DNA of 64,000 bases from Clavelina lepadiformis (Eukaryota; Chordata; Ascidiacea; Aplousobranchia; Clavelinidae): assembly GCF_947623445.1 (NCBI RefSeq), contig NC_135247.1, positions 18,788,501 to 18,852,500 on the forward strand, written 5' to 3'. Below are positions 1 through 10,034 of this stretch, piece by piece; position 1 is the stretch's first letter, and each line of letters opens with the position of its first letter. The notes beneath the pieces are model-generated. The model had not been told where the DNA came from, ran no database searches, and was given only the letters and a program-made list of their open reading frames with translations. Position numbers and translations under genes: made by a program.

Positions 1-1
1 A

Positions 2-1422
2 GGAATTCGACAGTTACCGGAAAGCGATCAATCTCAGCTTTCTTCACATGTACAAGTTTTTCGAGCAGAGAAGATTTATGAGCACGAAAACTTTTCCATC
101 AACACATTTGATTACGACATAGCTTTGGTAATTTTTGTTTAATCAAATAGCATTAGAAGTTTGATGAAACCAGAATATGTTGCAACTGAAAAGTGTTTCA
201 AAACAAGAGCTATATTTTGTATGTTTGAAATCAACTTTTTCTGAAAACACTGACGAACAAAATCGATCTGTTGCTACAGGTTCTTGTAGGCAGAGAATTG
301 AAGCAACTTGGCTTGTACTGGCAGCAAACTGGAAATGCAGGTTGGGTGAATTATACGTCATTTGTGAGACCAGTGTGCTTGCCATGCATGGATGGAAATT
401 GCGTCATTGAATACTTGGAGAGAAATGAAAGGACGTTGTTTGGGAGAAAGATTTCAGAAAGTGATAAATGCAAAACTGAAGGTAACTCAATTGCAGAAAA
501 TATATTTTTTAAAATGATTTTGTCTGTAAATTGAAGCTTAAACTTGTTTTAGGCGACTGGTTGATCGAAAAAGGAGAACTTGAAAGAAAGTCTGTTCTAA
601 CAGTCGTTACAGGTTTTGGTGAAACAAGGATTCGTAATCCATCCGATTTTGATTTTAAAGTTTCGAAATTTTTAAACCAAGCACTAATTCGACTTCATAA
701 CGATGAAAGGTGACTCCAAAGTAGATTTCATTTTTCAGAAGCTTGATCCGAATGATTGGAGTAAATATGAAAAATGAGATCTGCGACTGTCGTTTTCACT
801 GTCACTGTTACTGTCACTGGAAAAAATATAAAAAAATTTGAAGTTGCTGTGCTCTTAGAGCTTTTTAAACATGAAACGGTTTACGACGTGTTAGATTTAA
901 TTCATGAATTTTCAGGTGCAATCGAAGTATTGCCCAAATGAGAAAAAAAGGTTTACCCGAAGGAATTACGTTTACTGACCAAATGATTTGTGGAATTGGG
1001 GGAAACCCTGGTATTATAACTGATGCATGTAAAGGAGACAGCGGCGGACCACTTGTACGAGAGGTGGGCGAAGCTGAAACAGAGATTTGCTGAAGCTCAA
1101 TTATAGCAAATGTTAAGTTATTATTAGTTTTTTCTTAAAATTTAAGGAGGATTATCTAAAGTAAATGCAAGTTTACATGATATTTATTACGTTTCAACTT
1201 TATTTACAGTTCAAAGAAAATGTTATTGGCAAAGGATGTTGGATACAAATTGGAATTGTGAGCTGGGGTTGGGGATGTGGATCAACATACACAGAAAATG
1301 GCATAAAATACCAATTTCCAGGATACTACACAAGCGTAGCTCCGCTAATGTCCTGGATTACTGAAATACAACAACAAACAGAATCAGGTTCTGTTCCCAT
1401 TAATCGAAAATGTGTAATTTAA
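2..1422 (+). CDS. Trypsin-family (S1A) serine protease, C-terminal part
   Basis: Five exons are seen: 2-127, 280-481, 553-709, 916-1063 and 1210-1422; the gene continues off the left edge, so the catalytic His is not visible. The first exon ends with the catalytic-Asp motif YDIAL and exon 4 carries the nucleophile motif DACKGDSGGPL. The last exon holds IVSWGWGCG and the typical closing helix YYTSVAPLMSWI. Asp lies six residues before the active Ser and Gly occupies the 226 position, so trypsin-like cleavage after Arg/Lys is expected. The part between the Asp and Ser motifs is longer than in simple trypsins and contains extra Cys (LPCMDGNC), as in multidomain complement-type or clip-type proteases; factor B/C2 kinship is possible but not shown. 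All junctions are GT-AG and keep frame. Stop TAA is followed at once by a polyadenylation signal. Confidence 0.85.
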
Positions 1423-2480
1423 CAAATAAAAACAAACGTTTACAAAAATTACCTTAAATATTTACTAGAATTATCTAATCTTGACTCATTCTGTCGTGCT
1501 GATCTTTGCCAAGTGGAGGCAGGAAGAACTTGCAGGAAATCTTGTGAGAATGCTGCAGATTGTAGAGGAGCACTGAAGAGATGTGTTTGTGATGACGTTT
1601 GTGGAATGTCTTGTATTAATCCAAGTAACAGTTTGGTGAAAGCAAAATAGTTGTACTGTAGTAGAAAACCGATAACGGGACATTCATTATGTTTTCAAGT
1701 AATCGAAACTTTTTATTGGCAAAGTCTAAGCAATATTGGTCCAGTTTTTTACACGTTTTCGGCTTTACAATGCCCATTCATTTGTTTCTCAATTAGAAGC
1801 TCTTTGTGATGATTTGGATACATTCAGCAATGGGACAATCGAAGGCGACAGAACTTATGGCGATACAGTTCATTACGTTTGCAATGAGGGATTCATTCTC
1901 AAAGGAACAAGAACCAGGACATGTAGATCCGACAAAAAATGGACTGGAACAGCTCCAACTTGCTTGGGTAAGATTGGCTGTGTCAGAATTTACATTCAAG
2001 CGCATTTATGCAGTTACCATTCAAAGAAACTTTCCCAAGTTGAACCACACCTTACATTATATACCAAGTCCATTTATATCGCGATGGATAGTATATACTG
2101 TAAAAATAAATATATGAGTTATGTTTGCATGATATTAACTTCTACTTTAAGTTGTAAAAGCTTCCTAATTCCATTCATTTTTACAACATAATCAAATGCT
2201 TTATCAATTTCTTCAATAAAACATCTATATACGCTTGCATTAGAAAGTTAGTTTATTTTGTTACAACTTTTAAATGTAAATACCTTACATTGTTTTACAA
2301 AAAATTAATTTACGAAATTATTGTTTTGGAGTTCATTGTTAAACGTTTTAAGTCTTTTATTGTATAAGAGTGTGTTCAACTAACAATTTATTAACAGTTC
2401 TAACAAAGCAATAGCCCTTTCCTGCACATAACAACTAAGTCAGGGGCTTCTCTTGTTCTTAACGAACTGCTAGTAAGATA
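1322..2480 (+). repeat. Segmental duplication, copy 1 (protease tail + WAP-like + CCP exons)
   Basis: This stretch matches 15768-16965 at high identity over exons and introns alike. It starts inside the last protease exon, at the codons for YYTSVAPLMSWITE, and runs through the WAP-like exon and the next CCP exon into the following intron. The match resumes over the next CCP exon (2550-2732 against 17739-17921). Here the protease part is a working last exon, so this copy is the likelier source. Confidence 0.9.
1425..1430 (+). terminator. Polyadenylation signal of the protease gene
   Basis: AATAAA lies two bases after the protease stop codon. It supports 1420-1422 as the true end of that gene. 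Confidence 0.5.
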
Positions 2481-5400
2481 GTATAAACGTGATTTACATT
2501 TGTAGGTTACTTAACGTTTCTGTCAAAACAATTTTATTATTGTAAACAGAGATAGAGTGCTTCGTACCCAGAGCTCCAAGCTTCGGTTCTGTTGAACCTC
2601 CAAGGTATAGCAGAGTGGCATTGGATGAGATCATAACATACTCTTGTGGTCGAAGACATCGACTGGTCGGTACCTCTAGCGCAATTTGCCAAGAAGACCG
2701 AGCATTTACTTCCCCACCACCACGTTGCCAAGGTAGGTATTGTTAAGATAAAATGTGTAATGGTGGGATGATAAAAGAAACAAGATTTTTAAAATATCAC
2801 ACTTTTATCAATCACATTCAATTAAACACCCTTCCAGAAATAACCTGTCCACGTCGAACCACACCTGCAGACGCCACACCAAGTTCATTGAAGTTGCGAT
2901 GGGTGGTAGATGATGTTCTAAGTTACACTTGCGCTGTTGGGTATGACTTTAGGGGAAATCCTTCATCAACCTGTCTAGTTACTGGACGTTGGTCAAATGA
3001 TTTACCCAATTGTCGCAGTGAGCAGTTTATTGTATTTTTGTCAGCTTATTACTATTCTATTGTCACATTTGTAATAAGAGGTAAAGGGACTCAGATATAG
3101 AGTAGTTTCATCTCATTGTAAACACATTCTCAAACTATACAGAGAAAAAGTGATTATCAAGAATTGCCATTTCTACCTTCTAATATAACACTTCATTGTA
3201 ACAGAATTACTTCTACAGAAGTAAAACTTTACAGAATTACCGTGTCACAATCACCATGAGTTATAAACCAGCACTCTAAAATAGCACGTAAGACTCATAA
3301 TGTGCACGTTGTTGTTTCAGTACGACGATGTGTACACCAAGACGTTCCAGAACATTCTACAGCTAACCCTAATAAAAGTCAATGGGTTTATGGAGACAGA
3401 GTCACTTACACTTGTGGTCGTGGCTACGAGTTGTCAGGATCGGCTGAATCACGCTGCACGTCAAGTGGTCGTTGGTCTGATCCTCCACCTACTTGCACAA
3501 GTAAGTCGGTAGCAAGTTGATGTTGAAACAGTTTTATGAGTTGTTTTAAACGAGCTGAAACGTATTTAATTTAGTGTTGTGTGAACAACATGCTGAAGCT
3601 ATAACCTATTAGAATTTTATTGTGTTTACTTTACAGTAAGATCATGCGAGCATCCCACACCACCACGTAACGTCGACATTATAAGACCAGCAAACAAAAT
3701 GTCTTGGGTGTATGAAGATACTATAACATATGGATGTAGCAGAGGTTTTCGCTTAAGTGGAGCCAAAATTTTGTCATGCACTGAAGACGGGACGTGGTCG
3801 CACCCTGTACCGACTTGCCAACGTAATACTCAACTTTACTGCAGGCATTACATATGTTACAGATTTTCTATTGCCAGGTCCTTCTCCACCGCTTTCACGG
3901 CCCACTCAAAGCCAAAAAGCCTCTTTTAATGTAGTCTGATTGTATTTCGATATCAGATTAAAAACACTCCACTCCGCTTTTGGGGCTTGACTTACGGTGC
4001 ACACGTTTTACAATAAAATGGTAAAATATAATAAAGCAACCAGTTCTGAGTGACCAACAAAAACGACAGGTCCTCTTCCTAAACGCCCATACCACGACTG
4101 CCCTTGAAAGCCACCTTTTTTCGCCAGCTCACCTCTACCGCCTGAAGCCCATGCGGGAGACCAACCGAAAACAGGACACGTATGAATCTGCACTGGACCA
4201 CATCGAAACACTTGAGGCGGTATAAACAACATGACAAAAACAGTGGACAAGAGAAATCAATCAAATCAGATCATCAAGAGAAATAACAAACAGAATAAAA
4301 GTTAACTGATAACTAAGGAAAACAAAAGCGTGGGAAGATGCACGAAAAACAAACAAACAGTAATGCGAAATATTATTTCCCCACACATACAGTATACCTT
4401 GCTAACCAAGTCAACTACTTATCTAGGGCTCTACGATTTATGTTACGGCTTATCCGCAAAAATAAATTGTGTTTTTGCAGAAATCACCTGTGAGCGCTCT
4501 GACCCCGACTTCGGCGAGTCAATCCCCAGAAAGGAAAGATATATTTTCGAGGAAGAAATTACATATTCATGCAACGAAGGATTTGATTTGGAGGGTGCAA
4601 TTAGGTCAATTTGTCAAGCATCTGGAAGTTGGAATAACGATCCTCCAAACTGCTATTTGCCTGGTAAATGCTCGCTTTCATTCAATCCTCGTTAAAAGCA
4701 TTTCAGTAAAACTTAAACGAGAATGTCCTCCCGATAGTGGTAATAAAAGACGGATTGATAATAATTGCTAATTGTCATAAACGTCCTTACTAACTTGACT
4801 TGTAATACGATTTTGACGCATTTAGTTTATAATAATCAATGGTATTACAATTAGGAGATTTTTAAAATTAAATTTTGAAATGACAACACACGTTTAAACA
4901 ACGGTAAGAAGGGGTAGATCCTGCGTATATTAGAACATGAAGGATACTAACGATAATGGCATAATATGCAGGAGTTTGGAAAACCTGGGGTGGATGGACA
5001 CCTTGCTCAGTTACCTGTGGTGAGGGAAACAGAAGAAGATGGAGAGTTTGTGGAAGATATGGTCGTACCGGAGGAGCATGCCTGGGCTCTTCCTTGCAAG
5101 ACGAAGGATGTTCTACTCCATGCCCAGCAAGAAAAACAAGTAAAAGTTGCTTTTCAATCTGAACCGTGACTGCTCGTTACAATTTGAACAATTACATAAA
5201 AATTTACAAAAGCGAAAACATCTGCCTTTACTACCTTAAATCTAAGCGTGAACTAACCTTCTAATCAATCATTCGTAATTATTTCAATTTTCAAGCGCTG
5301 ACCGTGAGTAACCTTAATTGAACTAGTTTAAAAAAATTGAATTTTACAAAATTAACATTTTTCCGAAGCGTTAATAAAAGAAATAATCTATCAATACACA

Positions 5401-6682
5401 TAATTATATAAACAGTTAGATTAGAACTAATTAGAATTATTTAGATTAGGCAAACATCCTGGCCATTGCTTGTCTGTAATTCTTTTTTAATAACCGTTTT
5501 GTTTTTTTTGCAATGACGTTTCCCCGTAAATTCTTTCCCGCGTCTTGTTATCCGGGTTAACTCGCACACACTGTAGCTTACATTGTGATTTTTAGAACAG
5601 GCAACAAAATGTGTGTAGTCCACACAATGTTTATGGCGAATCTTGCCTGAGTCCGGAAGTGTTTTAAATATGAGTTGACACGCTTGTGTGGACGCCGTGA
5701 TTCTTGCTGCCATTAACTCTATACATTTTTATAGCGCTTACATCCACTTCTTATATAACATTAGACTTATGTCTGAGTTACCATAATTTATCAGCTGTAA
5801 ATAAGTCAAGGTAAATCATATTATTGTCTGAACTATGATGAAATTACTTCAATGGATCCACTTGTACATACAGGTTACTCTGACAAGGAGTACTTAATCT
5901 TTCGAATCGAGAAAAACTTCAATGATGCTAGAGACGCTTGTCAGAATTTAGGGGGAGATCTTGCCTTGGTAAAAACAGAGATGATTCAAAATGCACTTTC
6001 AACAATTATTGGGAGTCTTGGACGCACACCTTTCAGTTATGGTTATTTTATCGGAATGACTGATCAAAAACAAGAAGGACGCTGGCACTGGCTTGACGAT
6101 ACACGCCTGACTCATAGAAACTGGAACTGGCGTGAACCGAACAATGCAGGAAATGAAGACTGCGGAAGCATGTCGCGAAACGGAGGATGGAATGATCTCG
6201 CTTGTTGGCGAAAAACCTATTATATTTGCGAAAGAGGTGAGTAGACAAATTAATTATGCAAAGTCATGTTAACCTGAAAGGTTTTATACTAGCTTATACT
6301 TTATACTGCCATTGTTTATGTTGCAAAACTTATCTTGCAATTGCTTGACAAGGCCATGGGTTGTATCTATTTTGTACCAGATATGGACCCGTGCAGCGAC
6401 ACGGTGTGTATGAATGATGGTCGATGCGTTGCCGACAGTAACCTCAGAAGTTACGACTGTCAATGCCCTTCATATACAAGAGGGGATCATTGCGAGAGAA
6501 GTAGGATATATTTACTTATGGTATTTTGCTTTTCGGATTACTCCTGATACACTGCTTTTTTTGTAGTTTTCAACCCTTGCTGGAATTCGCCTTGTCAAAG
6601 CGGAAATTGTCATTCTGAAGACGGCTATTATTACTGCGTTTGTCCGGAAAATTCGTTCGGGTTGCACTGCGACAACGGTTAA
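1469..6682 (+). CDS. Gene A: WAP-like/CCP/TSP1/C-type lectin/EGF mosaic protein
   Basis: Exons: WAP-like 1469-1624; CCP 1797-1967, 2550-2732, 2838-3017, 3321-3500, 3637-3822, 4481-4663; TSP1 4972-5139; C-type lectin 5874-6236; EGF 6381-6500; EGF 6567-6682 ending in TAA. Every internal exon is a multiple of three with phase-1 borders. CCPs show the four Cys and late Trp pattern; the CCP at 2550 has drifted (SCGRRHRLVG against SCDRGYRLVG in gene C). TSP1 shows WGGWTPCSVTCGEG. The lectin has four Cys, EPN and WND motifs, which in known families bind calcium and mannose-type sugars. No signal-peptide exon is visible; the first exon begins only 46 bp after the protease stop, and its acceptor is not at the site used in the gene C copy. 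Gene A may be 5'-truncated or have a start I cannot see. Confidence 0.75.
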
Positions 6683-6713
6683 ACACGAAATTTCAACTTA
6701 CTGTGGCGACCGT

Positions 6714-6719
6714 AATAAA
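6714..6719 (+). terminator. Polyadenylation signal of gene A
   Basis: AATAAA occurs 32 bp after the TAA that ends the second EGF exon, supporting the end of gene A here rather than splicing on to the CCP exons from 7705. Confidence 0.5.
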
Positions 6720-7704
6720 ATATTATAACAATTAGATAAATTGGCACCTTAAAAGCGGTTTTTGTGGGATTTCTCCAGCTGGAATTAATTAAATGTTTAA
6801 ACTGACGTATTTATCGGCGTTAAGCAGTTATTCAAACAAAGGAAATTAAAATGTTTCAAGTAGCATTGTATTTTACCGTGTAATGTTTGATGGTACTTGG
6901 TCAGGGTTTCGGTATAATAGAAGATGTAACATGGCTTGTACGTAGCAATGCATTGTTTCTAGTAATCTTTATTCAAAGCGTAGTTCCAAATCGACATGTG
7001 ACGTAGTAAGTGTGTCAAGTGGTTTTCTGTGCTGATGTAAATCGATTGAATTCTTTGTGAAAAAGTAGAATGTATAACATTGACAAGAGATACGTTTCAT
7101 TGTATGGATAATTTGGCGTTCGCTCATTGGTCAATACTTTAGTATAAAAGCAAATGTTTGGTTTAAATCGCTCTCTTGGAAATTCTCTTCTTTCTGAGTT
7201 ATTTCCTCTGAATTGAAGTTATTACTAAGATATTGGGAATTGGAAGCATGGTGATTAATTGGTTTCGATGTGACAACTTATTCGGACAATATAACAATTA
7301 GACTTTATGAAGTTGGTGTTGATTTGAAGAAACATTATTGAGACAGTAAACGCAACGGAGTCAAAGACAATCATTTCGGAGTCAAACAATAAGACTTGGC
7401 TTGGCCTTGGGCCAGCCTATAAGTAAAGCCTAACATCACACCATTCCCCATATTACATTACTATTTTTTATCTTTCTGGCTTCGTTTCATTTGTCAATAC
7501 GTTTTCATTCTTCGGCCTATTTCTAGAGAAACATCAGTACTCTAATAGATCTAGAATGGTCCGAAAAATTTTGGCATTTCATTATATAATTAATTGCTGT
7601 AACTACTTTTATAGTGCGTCGTTATTGACGCGAGCATAGTTTCTAAATAAATCATTATCGAGCACTGTTTAACGTTTTAGTGTTAAACATTCTTTTGTTT
7701 GTAG
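6720..7704. other. Non-coding gap between gene A and CCP exons
   Basis: No coding exon with domain content or a signal peptide was found on either strand. The stretch contains a TATA-like motif at 7143-7150. Confidence 0.5.
7143..7150 (+). promoter_or_regulatory. TATA-box-like motif
   Basis: TATAAAAG lies about 560 bp upstream of the CCP exon at 7705. It could mark a promoter for the CCP exon group that follows, but no first coding exon was found after it. Confidence 0.3.
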
Positions 7705-8598
7705 TCGTACAGTGTCCAAAGCCGCGGATAGAAGACATAATACAATTATTAGGAAATAATGAGCAGTACGCGTATGACGTGGGAACCAGGTTAAAGTTTA
7801 GTTGCCGGGACATTGAGCAAACAATAGAAGGTTATGACGAAATAACATGCAGGAGGATGGAACCTGGAATAAATCTCCGCCAAATACTTGCGGTAAAACT
7901 GAATGCCATAAAAATACTTAGTGTAGCCTATGGAAACTACGTATATGTTTAGGTTATGTTACACAGACTTTCACACTCATTAGCTGTAAATATTTAAGTT
8001 TCTTCAATGGAAACAGCACAATGCCTGCTCATACCGTTCTCTTATATTTATTCGTATATCATTCAAAAAAAACCATTTATCTCCGCAAGTTCTTTCTTAG
8101 AGACACTGACTTGCCCTTCGGTCACTGCTCCTGCAAATGGAAGAATTGCAGAATCAGCCAACAGAGTTCATGTTCGTGGTTCAACAATCAGATTTGAATG
8201 TAACGGAGGTTATGAGGTCGAAGGAAGAGAATCAATTAGATGCAGAGATGACTACACGTGGGATAGATCTGTACCTACATGCAGAGGTAGGCTACACGGA
8301 TACAGCATCCTTAAACTAATCATCAAGAAGTTTTTACCTGAAGAGTATGTTTTTCGAAATAACAAAATCAACAGCTTGCATCACTTAACAACGTAAAATT
8401 TTATTAACATTCCAGAAAGGAAATGCCCTGATGTTAGTAACCCGCAAAACGGAAGATTTGTTCTGGAATCTGGAAATCGTTTTGCACGCTCATCAACGCT
8501 ACGATTGGAATGTGACGAAGGATACGAAGTGGACGGAAACGACATGATAACTTGCCGGGATGATTATACATGGAGCCATTCAAGGCCTTCATGCAGAG
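7705..8598 (+). pseudogene. Three orphan CCP exons
   Basis: CCP-like exons are 7705-7892, 8101-8286 and 8416-8598. The second and third are intact phase 1-1 exons with four Cys and the final Trp (TLTCPSV start; KCPDVSNPQ start) and resemble each other, as recent tandem duplicates would. The first matches the CCP exon at 59011-59196 of gene D but is 188 bases long instead of 186. Its 3' part (GTWNKSPPNTC) reads only in a shifted frame, so it is frameshifted. No signal exon and no terminal exon could be joined to them; the sequence just downstream is a foreign duplication. I read this as the remains of a gene, although alternative splicing from gene A cannot be excluded. Confidence 0.6.
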
Positions 8599-8759
8599 GT
8601 AAGCATAAATACTACTTCATCATTTCTTTGAAGGCAAGCAATTTTTTATTAAGTTAACATTATTTAGCGATTTATGTTTAAATGATTTGGCTGAGGTCAC
8701 AAAGTGTCCTGCTTTCGATAAACAAAACCATAAAATAAAGATCGATTTGTCTCGGTCCA

Positions 8760-9631
8760 TTTTATTTATCCATGACCTACTCCAGACAAATCTGTTTGCA
8801 TTCATAGATTTTTCAAGCGAATAGGGATGCTGAAACCAAAGTGGCAAACTTCTTTCCAACACCAGTTGTAGCCAAACACTTCTGGTTGTTGGTTCAAGGA
8901 TGACACAATCACATCAGCATGCGTCTGAAATATCTTACTTGTTTGAATTAATAATAAACTTGGTAGATTACGCGATAGGACGTATATATGATCTTGTTGA
9001 AAAGTTTAATAATTTTTCTATAAATACAAAGTTTAACAAAGGAATTATTATTAGTATAGAGTTATTTGAAATCATTGAATATATCTTATAGTTACAATTT
9101 GTATAAGTTATTTCTTTCAATCGCATCTTTTGTGGCCAGGTCACTTATGAGACGTCATAAAATAAAATTAATCCACCGGGTATTTTAATGAATTTAAACC
9201 TGCAGGAAACCTTACAAAATTGTTGTTTGTGGTTTCTTTGGCGTCACCGGGTCATGAGTTTCGCATTTTCATGCTGATACGACAGTATTACTTATGGGGG
9301 AAAGGTTGATATATAGAACAACATAGCTATATGTGTTACCAAACTCGGTAGGGAGAAACTTCTTAAAGCAAAATACCCACTCACAAGCATCGTTATAAAA
9401 TCTCTTTTTTTGACCAAAAGTCTCTCATTATGACGGAACCAAGAGAAGAATTTCGATAAGATCGCATCTTTCTCAAAGCAGGTGAGAAATGTCGAAATAA
9501 ATGGCATTGTACGCATGAGTGAACACGTGCCGACGTCATAGGGTTAGTAAAAAATCAAACGTTGAGTTGTACGGAAAAGAAAAGTCGCGCAGTTAAGTAC
9601 TTTAACGAGAAAGGACAATCCTTAAAATCGC
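8760..9631 (+). repeat. Segmental duplication: copy of the discoidin gene 3' end and flank
   Basis: This stretch matches about 25201-26073 at high identity. It contains a pseudo-copy of the last discoidin exon (8808-8951) with the same length and same acceptor as the source exon, but the Trp of the GWHNH motif has become TGA. The remaining 680 bp copy the 3' flank of the discoidin gene. The right-hand junction runs straight into the middle of a CCP exon. Confidence 0.9.
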
Positions 9632-9639
9632 AACTTTTT

Positions 9640-9746
9640 TGTCACCTATTTTCCTGACTGCAAGTCGCCTAAAGGCATAAAAAATGGTTATTGGGAAGGG
9701 GACAATTTCTTTTTCGGCAGCAGGGTTTATTATCACTGCAATCTCG
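9640..9746 (+). pseudogene. Truncated CCP exon fragment
   Basis: Codons from Cys at 9659 (CKSPKGIKNGYWEGDNF) to the donor after 9746 match the 3' half of the split CCP exons at 55496-55666 and 63527-63697. The 5' half of the exon is missing and is replaced by the copied discoidin flank, so the exon is dead. Confidence 0.75.
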
Positions 9747-10034
9747 GTATCTTCACTTGTGATGCACTTTAAAGCCAACGCACGGCCATTCACAAAGAGT
9801 CATTTACGCCTGAAGCATATTATACAGCAACAGTCGGTTACTCTGTAGAATAAAGTTTACAGGCTACAAAGATGAAATATTATTGACGTAGACACGTTCG
9901 ACAAGTGATAAATGTAATCAATTTAATGTTATTGCTACCAACTAATTCATTAAAATTTACAGAAAACACCAGCCAGGAACAGACAGTGTCACAAGTTAGA
10001 GATAATTCAAGCTAATTGTTGGCTAATTGTTGAA
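9747..10034. other. Non-coding gap before gene B
   Basis: Nothing recognisable on either strand. Confidence 0.4.

Noticed and set aside
1-1422. Identity as complement factor B or C2
   Set aside because: The extra Cys loop and RPVCLPC motif recall factor B, but Asp sits at the trypsin specificity position where factor B has Asn, and no von Willebrand or CCP part is in view.
4008-4250. Minus-strand stretch resembling a TSP1 core (WSPAWASGGRGE)
   Set aside because: It lacks the required Cys residues, lies in an intron of gene A, and the resemblance is short.
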